Assembly (NCBI GenBank): GCA_016841425.1
Contig: JAENZE010000012.1
Coordinates: 62,001 to 126,000, forward strand
DNA: 64,000 nt
DNA from: Syntrophomonas sp.
GTDB lineage: Bacteria; Bacillota; Syntrophomonadia; Syntrophomonadales; Syntrophomonadaceae
Reading direction: 5' to 3'
Shown: piece by piece, positions 34,981-42,535 of the stretch
Numbering within the stretch: position 1 is the stretch's first letter
Layout: every line of letters starts with the position of its first letter
The notes under the pieces: model-generated
Told to the model about the DNA's origin: nothing
What the model saw: only the letters and a program-made list of their open reading frames with translations
The model's database searches: none
Translations under genes and position numbers: made by a program

Positions 34981-35463
34981 ATGGATAATATATTAAAAGC
35001 CATTTCTGAAGCACCCGAGGCCATAGCTAATCTTGAATCAGATAATCTGGAAATCAAACGACAGTGCAGCAAACTCAAGGAACAAATGGATGGTATCAGG
35101 AAATCCACCTGGGCTGCAGTAGCCAACGAAAAAGAAGATGGGAAGAAAGTTTATCCCAATGCCGAAATGCGGGACATCGAAGTGGAACGCCGGTTGGCTG
35201 AAAGCAATGATTATCAAGAAGCCGTAATAAGTCTGGAAGTATTCGAGGCCCAAAAAGCTAGGAACGAAATCAAATTGCAGCAGTTAATAAATCAATTCTC
35301 CGTTGATCGGTACAAACTTCGGCTCTATACAGCTGAAAAAACGGAACGGGCAGCAACAACCTTCAATGAAGGGTTAAACACCCTTTATCATCTGGGGAAA
35401 ATAATCACTACATTCAAAGCAATACCGGAATTTATGCCCCGTGAAGAGAATTGCCCCTACTAA
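34981..35463 (+). CDS. Coiled-coil protein of the recombination cluster
   Basis: 160 residues, acidic and helical, with heptads at about 12-45 and 75-110 (EAVISLEVFEAQKARNEIKL). ATG 34981 follows GGGGGC 13 bases after the ERF-like stop, so it is in the same transcript. No domain recognised; position suggests an accessory to recombination or replication. Confidence 0.6.
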   Translation: MDNILKAISEAPEAIANLESDNLEIKRQCSKLKEQMDGIRKSTWAAVANEKEDGKKVYPNAEMRDIEVERRLAESNDYQEAVISLEVFEAQKARNEIKLQQLINQFSVDRYKLRLYTAEKTERAATTFNEGLNTLYHLGKIITTFKAIPEFMPREENCPY

Positions 35464-35500
35464 ATCTCTTTTATCGCCCCGAAGGGTAGGAAAAACGACA

Positions 35501-35519
35501 CCTACCCTTTAAGGGTGGG
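35501..35519 (+). promoter_or_regulatory. GC-rich hairpin just before a ribosome site
   Basis: CCTACCC/GGGTGGG (one wobble) with loop TTTAA, followed by TGAAAGGAGG and GTG 35536. Confidence 0.55.
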
Positions 35520-35535
35520 TGAAAGGAGGAAAACA

Positions 35536-36189
35536 GTGAAACAATTTTACCAAAAAGTAGATACAAGGTCCCGTAGTGTAATGATCAATTTTCTGCGGAA
35601 TCATTTTCGTTATGACACGATGAACAGCTGGAATCGTTCAAGCAGTTATGCAAATAACCTTAAGGTCCACAACTTGGGCCTACCTCGGGAAATAGAAAGA
35701 AAGGCCTTTGAGCTGCTAAGTGTTGATGATATCTACATGGAGATTAATGATTTAATCAGCAATTGGAATTACGATCATCAGTATCAATGGCAAGTAGGGT
35801 TTAATGGTCGTAGCGGTGGCTATCTGGTTTTATATCAGGGATGCCTGGAACCCACAAAGCATAAATCCTTTTGTACTAACTGTGGGCAGCTTAATTTCCA
35901 AACAACCGAGAAATCGAATCGATGCGGAGTATGTAGTCAAAATACCAGAGTCAATCTGGAGAAGCCCCGCATGATGATAAAAACATACCCTGGCAGGGGT
36001 ACAGACCAAGATGATGATTTTGAAGATTGGTCATTAGGCGAACTCAAAAAACGGGTTAAGCTGGTACAGGATTTTGACCGGCTTTGTGATGATATCGTGG
36101 CACAGCTAATCTATATCTGCGAGAACTTTGAAGTGGTGGAGCAGGAAATATGTGTTCCTAAGACTATAAAGGTTCTACAGGAAGTGTGA
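35536..36189 (+). CDS. Zinc-ribbon protein of unknown function
   Basis: 217 residues from GTG 35536 (AAAGGAGG upstream). A helical N-terminal half contains many aromatics and histidines (NYDHQYQWQVGFNGRSGGYL), and a zinc ribbon at about 114-137 has C-x2-C twice (CTNCGQ and CGVCSQ). The C-terminal 60 residues are helical and end in a short beta strand. The ribbon suggests nucleic-acid contact. Family not recognised. Confidence 0.6.
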   Translation: MKQFYQKVDTRSRSVMINFLRNHFRYDTMNSWNRSSSYANNLKVHNLGLPREIERKAFELLSVDDIYMEINDLISNWNYDHQYQWQVGFNGRSGGYLVLYQGCLEPTKHKSFCTNCGQLNFQTTEKSNRCGVCSQNTRVNLEKPRMMIKTYPGRGTDQDDDFEDWSLGELKKRVKLVQDFDRLCDDIVAQLIYICENFEVVEQEICVPKTIKVLQEV

Positions 36190-36213
36190 AATCTCTTTTA
36201 AGGAGGAATGAAA

Positions 36214-37380
36214 GTGCTAGAAAACTATATAAACCATGTATCGTTTTCAAATCTGGATAAATATCAAAAATGCCCTTATCAGTGGTATTTACGGTATATA
36301 GAAAGACACCCGGATGAAGCCGGTGACTCGGCCCAGATAGGCAAACTGGGGCATCTGATGATAAAAGCAGCTATAGCCGGAAAAATAAGACCAGACCTTG
36401 ATGCTTTCAATGATCTGGTTATCGATATAGCCAGCGGTGAATGTCCAAAACTCTCACTCAAAGAGAGAGTAGAAGCTAAGCAGCTTTATCAGAAATACGG
36501 TTCAAGTAACATTACCAACCTTTATGAATGGGTTTTGTTTGCATTGGATGTACGGAGTAAACATAAAGGCAGAGTAGAATTAGAAAAAGAAGTCTCCTGC
36601 ATTATACCCGGTATACCAGTACCGATGGAAATGCATATTGATTTTGTTAATAAAGATACAATCATAGACTGGAAAACTGGTCGTAATACCGAACCTGTAA
36701 GTTCTCACCAATTAGGTCTGTATGCCTATGGTGTTGGCAGGGCAAAAAATGTAAACCCGAGCCAATTTACCAGAAAATTTGTTTTTACAGGCTTACAGAA
36801 ACAATATGAGGACAAAAAGCCAATCCAGGATGCTCTTTCATGGGCATTAAATATCTATGAACACATAGAAGAAGATCTTGAAGGGCTCGCCTTCATGGGA
36901 AAAGGCGTATTCAAAAAGAATGCCGGTACCGCCTGTCGCTGGTGTCCGTATAAAGAAACTTGCTTTGAGGAAAATTTAGGGCCTGTTGAATTGATCAACA
37001 TCCCGGAAGAGATATTAACTTATAGTCAAGCTGAAGAAGTAGCTAGAGCCATACTTCTTATGGAAGAAAAACTAAACGTAGCGCAAAAGGCTCTGCAGGT
37101 ATATTGCGAAGAAAATAACCTTCTTATGCAGACTAATGGCGAATACTTTGGATGGTACCCCGGCTCCATAAGCCGAAAATGGGATAAGATGAAAATCTAT
37201 GAAGCCGTTAGGGATTTGCCGGCAGAGGATATTATCAAAGCTTTTAGCGTGGACCTTAGAGGCATCAACGCTTTGGCAAAAAACAATGATTGCATAAATC
37301 TTGCAATCCAGGAAGCAGTAACAACTGAAACAGGAAAGCCAAAGTTCAAACACGCATCTAAACCGCCTAAAGCAAGTTAA
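36214..37380 (+). CDS. PD-(D/E)XK (RecB/Cas4-like) nuclease with Fe-S cysteines
   Basis: 388 residues. GTG 36214 fits AAGGAGG spacing (7) better than ATG 36208, which almost touches it. Motifs: SFSNLDKYQKCPYQWYLRY with the first cysteine, GKLGHLMIKA, the catalytic core MHIDFVNKDTIIDWKTGRN (D..D-x-K), QLGLYAYGV, and the distal CRWCPYKETC giving three more cysteines for a 4Fe-4S cluster as in AddB/Cas4. Likely the exonuclease partner of the ERF-like annealing protein. Confidence 0.85.
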   Translation: MLENYINHVSFSNLDKYQKCPYQWYLRYIERHPDEAGDSAQIGKLGHLMIKAAIAGKIRPDLDAFNDLVIDIASGECPKLSLKERVEAKQLYQKYGSSNITNLYEWVLFALDVRSKHKGRVELEKEVSCIIPGIPVPMEMHIDFVNKDTIIDWKTGRNTEPVSSHQLGLYAYGVGRAKNVNPSQFTRKFVFTGLQKQYEDKKPIQDALSWALNIYEHIEEDLEGLAFMGKGVFKKNAGTACRWCPYKETCFEENLGPVELINIPEEILTYSQAEEVARAILLMEEKLNVAQKALQVYCEENNLLMQTNGEYFGWYPGSISRKWDKMKIYEAVRDLPAEDIIKAFSVDLRGINALAKNNDCINLAIQEAVTTETGKPKFKHASKPPKAS

Positions 37381-37384
37381 AAAG

Positions 37385-37407
37385 AGCCCCGCAAGGGGCT
37401 TTTTTTA
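37385..37407 (+). terminator. Rho-independent terminator
   Basis: AGCCCC/GGGGCT, GCAA loop, seven T. Confidence 0.85.
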
Positions 37408-37429
37408 TACCCGAAAATAAAAATTAAAT

Positions 37430-37456
37430 CCTGCGAAATACGCGGGGAAGGGAGTG
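37430..37456 (+). promoter_or_regulatory. Hairpin-RBS element 4
   Basis: Stem CCTGCG/CGCGGG (one U-G pair), loop AAATA, then GAAGGGAG and ATG 37462. AAAATTAAAT upstream. Confidence 0.7.
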
Positions 37457-37461
37457 ACTAT

Positions 37462-37680
37462 ATGTTAGAAAAATCTGAAGAAGGGAATAAGCTGATCAAT
37501 CTCCAGATCCAAGTTGTGCTGGATGGAGATGTACTTGCTTTGCCGGTATATAATCGGCAAGGCTGTTTATTGTTGAGTAAAGGCGCAACTATAAGCGAAC
37601 AGAACCGGAGTCAATTACGCAACCACGGGGTCAACCAAGTTGTCGTAATGCTAAAAGAAAGGAAAGCGCTGGTATGTTAG
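37462..37680 (+). CDS. Small beta-rich protein resembling HD-GYP leader domains
   Basis: 72 residues. The pattern VLDGDVLALPVYNRQGCLLL then SKGATISEQNRSQLRNHGV resembles the short domain that precedes HD-GYP domains, here on its own. It overlaps the next gene's start by 7 bp. It may be a partner or sensor for the LuxR-type protein. Tentative. Confidence 0.45.
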   Translation: MLEKSEEGNKLINLQIQVVLDGDVLALPVYNRQGCLLLSKGATISEQNRSQLRNHGVNQVVVMLKERKALVC

Positions 37681-37898
37681 ACAAACAAGATGCTGCTACA
37701 AATATTGAACAAAAACTATGTGAACGCGAAAAAGAAGTGCTTAAGTGTCTTAGTAGCGGCATGAACAACCAGGAAATTGCCACGGAATTATATCTATCCA
37801 CCGGAACCGTGAAAAACTATGTAAGCTCGATACTGAGCAAATTAGAGGTTCGGGATAGGGTAGGATTGGTGCTATATGCACTTAAAGCAGGGATTTGA
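37674..37898 (+). CDS. LuxR/GerE-type DNA-binding protein
   Basis: 74 residues consisting almost solely of a GerE helix-turn-helix: LCEREKEVLKCLSSGMNNQE, then IATELYLSTGTVKNYVSSIL, then KLEVRDRVGLVLYA. No receiver domain, so it acts as a stand-alone transcription regulator like phage or GerE-type small regulators. Start overlaps the preceding gene, so translation is coupled. Confidence 0.85.
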   Translation: MLDKQDAATNIEQKLCEREKEVLKCLSSGMNNQEIATELYLSTGTVKNYVSSILSKLEVRDRVGLVLYALKAGI

Positions 37899-38028
37899 AT
37901 CTCTATTATAAACCCTGATCTAACAGAAAATGAATAACGGGTAATTTCTAAGCCTCCACCTATGGTCGGGGCGGTCTCTATAACTGTGGCCGCTTCCGGT
38001 CACAGTGTATTTCAAAGGAGGTCTTATA

Positions 38029-38847
38029 ATGACGAAAGAAATAAAAATGGCTGAAGAATATTGGAGTGCAGTATTTAAGTTTGCGGATACCGCAAATAAC
38101 CTTCACGAGAAGGGGTATAGTATAGAGCTTGTGGCTGAATTAATGAAAAGCAATCCGGAGCAGACTGAACAACGGGTCAAGTTAGCCCAAGCTTTTCCGC
38201 CTGAAAAACGAATCAAGAATGTGCCGATCACGGTTTATCAGGCAGCGGTTGAATTTCCCAATCCCCAACAGATAGTTAAAGAAGCCTGGGAAAAGAACTG
38301 GACTACTAGTGATATTCAATTCCAACTATCAAAATGGAAAGGGGAAAGAAACAAAATTAAATTAAAAAGAACTCCCATAGAAGAAGCCCTGGGCGTAGAT
38401 AATGAAGGCATGACCACAGCCAAAAAGCTGTACGCATTTCTTGAATTGCGTCCTGGTGATTATTCAAGGTGGGTAAAGAAAAATATAGAAAAAAATATTT
38501 TTGCCGAGGCCGGGAAGGATTATATAATATTCCGCATGGATGCGGAGTGGCGAAAATCTGGCGTTCGCGGGCAATTTGCGAGAGATTATAAGCTCACTGC
38601 AAGGTTTGCGAAAAAATTAGCAATGGTTTCTCAAACTCCTAAAGGAGAAGAAGCCAGAAACTATTTCATCCGTATAGAGGAAGCTGTTTTTGCCAAAGCA
38701 CAGGATATTCCTGTATCCTTCAATGGGATGTCTTTAGAAGAACAGGCTAATGCAATTCTGGAAGCCTTGGAGCAGGGTAAGTCATTGCCAAATACCTTCA
38801 AAAAGAATCTTGCACAAAACGCAGCAAAACTCAAAAGAGTCAAATAA
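38029..38847 (+). CDS. AntA/AntB-type phage antirepressor
   Basis: 272 residues from ATG 38029 (AAAGGAGG upstream; hairpin CTGTG/CACAG before that). Residues about 128-230 are an AntA domain: TTAKKLYAFLELRPGDYSRW, IEKNIFAEAGKDYIIF, ARDYKLTARFAKKLAMVSQT, GEEARNYFIRIEE. The N-terminal 100 residues are helical and may bind a partner. AntA-type proteins lift phage repressor control. Its presence marks the region as prophage-like. Confidence 0.85.
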   Translation: MTKEIKMAEEYWSAVFKFADTANNLHEKGYSIELVAELMKSNPEQTEQRVKLAQAFPPEKRIKNVPITVYQAAVEFPNPQQIVKEAWEKNWTTSDIQFQLSKWKGERNKIKLKRTPIEEALGVDNEGMTTAKKLYAFLELRPGDYSRWVKKNIEKNIFAEAGKDYIIFRMDAEWRKSGVRGQFARDYKLTARFAKKLAMVSQTPKGEEARNYFIRIEEAVFAKAQDIPVSFNGMSLEEQANAILEALEQGKSLPNTFKKNLAQNAAKLKRVK

Positions 38848-38856
38848 TCCACCAGC

Positions 38857-38883
38857 ACCCGGGTCATATTAAATGGCCCGGGT
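38857..38883 (+). promoter_or_regulatory. GC-rich hairpin between antirepressor and ankyrin gene
   Basis: ACCCGGG/CCCGGGT with a 13-base loop, then ATTTCAAAAGGAGGG and ATG 38907. It may act as a weak terminator or 5' cap hairpin. Confidence 0.5.
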
Positions 38884-38906
38884 ATTTCAAAAGGAGGGCT
38901 TTTAAC

Positions 38907-39341
38907 ATGGAATTAATTAAAACAATAAAGGACCAGGATGCTGAAAAGGTTGAAAATTTACTGTTTAATAAATATGTCGATCCTAATGCGGCTGATAAAA
39001 ACAAAACCACTGCTTTAATGTATGCGGTAAAAGGTAATCCTGAAATAGTTCAATTACTACTTAAGGCCGGGGCTGATATTAATAGCCAGGATATGCTTGG
39101 TAGAACAGCTTTGATTGAAGCGGTGATTTGCCGTAATGTAATGGCCGTTCAGACATTGGTTGATGCCGGAATAGATATTTGGGCAAGAGATGATTATCAG
39201 GAGAATGCCGCAAAAAAGGCAATCGAGAGTCAACAAACCCAGATAGCAAAGATATTGTTTAATGCAGCTTTTGATGCCCTTTATCAAAGTAGTCAACCAC
39301 CCCAGGCACAAGGCCAGGGGCTTGGGGGGAGAACCCCGTAA
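38907..39341 (+). CDS. Ankyrin-repeat protein, 3' end altered by a transposon
   Basis: 144 residues with three ankyrin repeats (NKTTALMYAVKGNPEIVQLL, LKAGADINSQDMLGRTALIE, VDAGIDIWARDDYQENAAKK). Ankyrin proteins bind other proteins. The last codons (QGQGLGGRTP) lie in the GC-rich hairpin that begins the IscB element, so the original C terminus has probably been replaced. AAAGGAGGG before the ATG. Confidence 0.75.
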   Translation: MELIKTIKDQDAEKVENLLFNKYVDPNAADKNKTTALMYAVKGNPEIVQLLLKAGADINSQDMLGRTALIEAVICRNVMAVQTLVDAGIDIWARDDYQENAAKKAIESQQTQIAKILFNAAFDALYQSSQPPQAQGQGLGGRTP

Positions 39342-39563
39342 GCCCGGTTGATTAGCCTCAGTCTATCAGACTACGTTATGCCGGAATGGTATTAATACCG
39401 AAATAGGCACCATGGGATACTCCACACGTCCCATGCACTGCGGTTAGTGGTTAAACATCGCTGAAGGGTAAGGCGAAGTGCCGCTGGCAAAAACCCGGTA
39501 TAACATTGGCGAAGTGGACCCACTGCCGAAAGGCAGAATTATTTCTGAAAGGAAGTTAACAAA
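39315..39563 (+). ncRNA. IscB omega RNA (HEARO RNA)
   Basis: The 250 bases directly upstream of iscB hold several GC-rich hairpins and sequence blocks typical of HEARO RNAs, for example CTGAAGGGTAAGGCGAAGTG, CTGCGGTTAGTGG and GGCGAAGTGGACC. In this class the guide is at the 5' end, which would read into the 3' end of the ankyrin gene. Boundaries are approximate. Confidence 0.75.
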
Positions 39564-40883
39564 ATGGTTTATGTAAAGTCAGCGGAAGGCAAGCCTTTAA
39601 TGCCAACCGAAAGACACGGCAAGGTACGTCGGATGCTGAAGGAAGGCAGAGCAAAAGTAGTTAAGGCTAAACCCTTTACCATTCAACTAACCTATGAAAC
39701 AACACATTACACCCAGGCAGTGGCACTGGGTGTAGATGCGGGTTATTCGCATGTAGGATTTTCCGCAGTAACCGAAAAGGAAGAGATGTTAGCCGGGGAA
39801 ATACATCTGCTGAAAGGACAAGTAGAACGTAACCGTGACAGATCAAGCTACCGCAGACAAAGGAGGAGTAGACTGCGTTACCGGGTACCGAGATTTGACA
39901 ATCGGAAAAAGCCTGAAGGCTGGCTTGCTCCAAGTCTGCAGAATAAGCTGGATACACATATCCGGTTAATAGAAAAGATTGAATCTATTCTGCCAGTAAG
40001 CCGGGTAATAGTAGAAGTAGCCAGTTTTGATATTCAGGCTATTAAGAATCCCGGGATAGAAGGCAAAGAGTACCAACAGGGTGAACAGGCAGGTTACTGG
40101 AATCTGCGGGAATACATACTACACCGTGATGGGCACCGTTGCCAAAACCCTGGCTGCAAAAACAGGTCAAAGGAACAGGTTCTGCAATTACACCATATAG
40201 GGTATTGGAAAGGTGATCGTACTGACCGGCCCGGGAATTTAATCACGCTCTGCGACAAGTGCCATAAGCCAGAAAAGCACAAAGAAGGCAAATTACTATG
40301 GGGTTGGCAACCCAAAATCAAACCATTTAAAGCTGAGACATTTATGACGGTTGTGCGATGGAAGCTGGTTAATGCATTGGGATGTGAACATACCTACGGT
40401 TATATCACTAAAACCAGAAGGATTGAGTTAGAATTGGAAAAATCACATAGCAACGATGCTTTTTGTATTGCAGAAGGAACTAACCAGAAAAGGACAGAAC
40501 CAATTAAAATTGATCAGGTACGTCGAAATAATCGGAGCTTGCAGAAATTTTACGATGCCAGGTACATTGATCAGCGTACCGGAGAGAAAACCAGCGCCCA
40601 AGAATTAAATTGTGGCCGACGTGCCCGTAACAAAAACCTTAATACCGAAAACCTGCGTAAGTATCGTGGTGAGAAATTATCGCCAGGACGGGTAAGTATT
40701 CGCAGGAAGAGGTACCCATATCAGCCAGGCGATACCATATTGTATCAAGGAAAGGAATGTACTGTTAAAGGTGTCCAGAACCTGGGAGCATATATTAAGC
40801 TTACTGAATTAAGTAAACCTGTAAAAACATCAAAAATCCAGATCCTACGTTATGGGAAGGGACTGCGTGTTTATGCAAGTTAA
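39564..40883 (+). CDS. iscB: IscB RNA-guided nuclease
   Basis: 439 residues. N-terminal PLMP domain (GKPLMPTERHGKVRRMLKEG); RuvC-I Asp58 in ALGVDAGYSHVG; arginine-rich bridge helix (SSYRRQRRSRLRYRVPRFDN); RuvC-II Glu151 in VIVEVASFD; an HNH domain with zinc cysteines 193, 198, 230 and 233 and the His pair 210-211; RuvC-III His295 and Asp298 in SHSNDAF. A C-terminal basic domain follows. All catalytic residues are present, so an active omega-RNA-guided nuclease, the ancestor type of Cas9, is expected. GAAAGG precedes the ATG. Confidence 0.93.
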   Translation: MVYVKSAEGKPLMPTERHGKVRRMLKEGRAKVVKAKPFTIQLTYETTHYTQAVALGVDAGYSHVGFSAVTEKEEMLAGEIHLLKGQVERNRDRSSYRRQRRSRLRYRVPRFDNRKKPEGWLAPSLQNKLDTHIRLIEKIESILPVSRVIVEVASFDIQAIKNPGIEGKEYQQGEQAGYWNLREYILHRDGHRCQNPGCKNRSKEQVLQLHHIGYWKGDRTDRPGNLITLCDKCHKPEKHKEGKLLWGWQPKIKPFKAETFMTVVRWKLVNALGCEHTYGYITKTRRIELELEKSHSNDAFCIAEGTNQKRTEPIKIDQVRRNNRSLQKFYDARYIDQRTGEKTSAQELNCGRRARNKNLNTENLRKYRGEKLSPGRVSIRRKRYPYQPGDTILYQGKECTVKGVQNLGAYIKLTELSKPVKTSKIQILRYGKGLRVYAS

Positions 40884-41280
40884 AACAAAGGCCATCAGTC
40901 ATAGTAAGTACAACATCAACTATCATCTAGTCTGGTGCCCAAAGTATCGTCACCAAATTCTTACTGGACAGGTGGAAACCTATCTGAAAGAACTGATTAA
41001 TAATATCTGCGTCCATTACGAATACGAAGTATTGTCAATAGAGGTAATGCCGGATCATATTCACCTATTTGTATCAGTTAAACCGTATATCAGTTCTACA
41101 GAAGTAGTTAAGACTATTAAGAGCATTACAGCAGTATGTATATTTAAGAAATTTTCAAACCTCAAAAAGTGTAAATTCTGGGGGTCTGGCCTATGGAGTA
41201 AGGGCTACTACGTGGGTACTGCAGGTACAGTGTCTGCAGAAACTATTCAAAAGTATATCGAAAATCAGAAAGTGATGTAA
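40873..41280 (+). CDS. tnpA: IS200/IS605-type TnpA (Y1 HUH transposase)
   Basis: 135 residues from ATG 40873, overlapping iscB by 11 bp. HUH motif PDHIHLF (His62, His64) and catalytic Tyr128 in ETIQKYIENQ are present, along with YHLVWCPKYRHQIL. It cuts and joins single-stranded transposon ends recognised by the end hairpins. Length is normal; apparently intact. Confidence 0.92.
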   Translation: MQVKTKAISHSKYNINYHLVWCPKYRHQILTGQVETYLKELINNICVHYEYEVLSIEVMPDHIHLFVSVKPYISSTEVVKTIKSITAVCIFKKFSNLKKCKFWGSGLWSKGYYVGTAGTVSAETIQKYIENQKVM

Positions 41281-41385
41281 TAACTTTTCTTTGATGCCAA
41301 AACGGAGGGTGCGCTTGCATTTCGCCCACGAGGGGCGAGGTTTTACGTGCGATTATATAAACTAGCGTAAAGGAGGATAAGAGCA

Positions 41386-41532
41386 ATGCAAATATGCGAA
41401 ATCTGTGGAAAAAAAACAGATAATTATTCCACCTGCGATTCTTGCGAGCTGATATATTGCATAGAACACTTGGGCGATCACAACGAATGCCCGGTTTGCG
41501 GTGGAGAACATACTTTCAAAGAGAATTTTTAG
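41386..41532 (+). CDS. Small zinc-finger protein
   Basis: 48 residues: MQICEICGKKTDNYSTCDSC, then ELIYCIEHLGDHNECPVCGG and a short tail. Eight Cys and two His can hold two zinc ions in an interleaved (B-box/RING-like) pattern. AAAGGAGG lies before the ATG. It starts shortly after the IscB element's right end and leads the ASCH gene by 16 bases. Confidence 0.6.
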   Translation: MQICEICGKKTDNYSTCDSCELIYCIEHLGDHNECPVCGGEHTFKENF

Positions 41533-41548
41533 GAAAGAGGGTTAAATT

Positions 41549-42037
41549 ATGCTAATAAAACCCACAAAAGCATTAACCGTATATCAGCCCTGGGCCTCAT
41601 TAATTGCACAAAAGTTGAAGAAAAATGAGACCCGCAGCTGGCGTACAAAATACCGTGGACCGTTGGCGATCCATGCAGCAATAGGTATGCCAAAAGAAGC
41701 TAAAGCATTTTGCCCTGAAGTTGCAAGAATTATAGGAGTTAACCCCTATAGTGGATCTCATTGGTACTACCTGGAACAGCACTCAGATGTTATGGGTGGT
41801 TTTGGTCAAATACTGGCCACCTGCAACCTAGTTGATTGTGTCCAAGTTATTGATGAAGAACCGGGAATTTTCGCACTACTGGAAAATGGGAAGTATATAG
41901 ATGGTCCCGAACTTTTGTTTGGAGATTACAGGCCCGGCAGATATGTATGGATTCTCGATAATATCAAAAAACTTCCCAAACCAGTAGCTGTCAAAGGCAA
42001 ACAAGGTCTTTGGAACTGGTATATGGACAGTGTGTGA
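41549..42037 (+). CDS. ASCH-domain protein
   Basis: 162 residues. LTVYQPWASLIAQKLKKNET, SWRTKYRGPLAIHAA and GDYRPGRYVWILDNI are the ASCH (EVE/PUA-like) hallmarks; such domains bind RNA or modified bases, and some hydrolyse N4-acetylcytidine. Its phage context suggests interaction with modified nucleosides, but this is inference. GAAAGAGGG precedes the ATG. Confidence 0.8.
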   Translation: MLIKPTKALTVYQPWASLIAQKLKKNETRSWRTKYRGPLAIHAAIGMPKEAKAFCPEVARIIGVNPYSGSHWYYLEQHSDVMGGFGQILATCNLVDCVQVIDEEPGIFALLENGKYIDGPELLFGDYRPGRYVWILDNIKKLPKPVAVKGKQGLWNWYMDSV

Positions 42038-42049
42038 AGGGGTGGTTTT

Positions 42050-42415
42050 ATGAAATTTATTATCCCAGGCCGGCTACCCGGTTTAAACGATATGATCAAC
42101 GCAGCCCGAACCAGTCTCTATAAGTCAGCAGAACTGAAACAAACATACACCGATTTGGTAGCTTGGTACGCCAAAAGTGCCAGGCTGCCCCACGTTGTCC
42201 AAGCTGACTTCATAATAACGTGGTATGAAAAAGACAAAAAAAGGGACAAAGACAATGTTATGGCTGGCCAGAAACTACTGTTTGACGGCTTAGTTAAAGC
42301 AGGAATATTAAAAAACGATGGCTGGAAACAGGTAGGGGATATAACTCATAGAGTTAGGGTCGATCATGACAATCCCAGGATAGAAATTGAAATAATTGAA
42401 ATCAAAGCGAGTTAA
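42050..42415 (+). CDS. rusA: RusA-family Holliday-junction resolvase
   Basis: 121 residues. PGRLPGLNDMINAAR near the start and the catalytic WYEKDKKRDKDNVMAGQKLL with acidic residues spaced as in RusA, then GILKNDGWKQVGDI. RusA resolves recombination junctions in many phages. It follows the ASCH gene by 12 bases in one transcript. Confidence 0.9.
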   Translation: MKFIIPGRLPGLNDMINAARTSLYKSAELKQTYTDLVAWYAKSARLPHVVQADFIITWYEKDKKRDKDNVMAGQKLLFDGLVKAGILKNDGWKQVGDITHRVRVDHDNPRIEIEIIEIKAS

Positions 42416-42454
42416 ACGCAAGAACCTAACAGATATTCAGTAATCCAGGAACTA

Positions 42455-42479
42455 AGCGACCTCTCGGGGTCGCTTTTTT
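42455..42479 (+). terminator. Rho-independent terminator
   Basis: AGCGACC/GGTCGCT with a 6-base loop and T-run, tail TTTTTTATTGGG. Confidence 0.85.
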
Positions 42480-42501
42480 ATTGGGAAATTTTTAAATACA
42501 T

Positions 42502-42529
42502 CCCGCGTTTATATACGCAGGGAAAGGAG
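42502..42529 (+). promoter_or_regulatory. Hairpin-RBS element 5 (ahead of ligA)
   Basis: Stem CCCGCG/CGCAGG with one mismatch, 8-base loop, then GAAAGGAG and ATG 42536. TTTTTAAATACAT upstream. It is the most divergent complete copy. Confidence 0.6.
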
Positions 42530-42535
42530 CGATTT

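Larger units (their letters stand above)
39310..41350 (+). mobile_element. IS200/IS605-type transposon with IscB and TnpA
   Basis: Contents in order: left-end hairpin GGGCTTGGGG/CCCC-AAGCCC (39316-39345), omega RNA, iscB, tnpA, and a right-end hairpin TCGCCC/GGGCGA (41332-41348). All genes intact. Ends are estimated from the hairpins; no target duplication is expected for this class. Confidence 0.7.
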
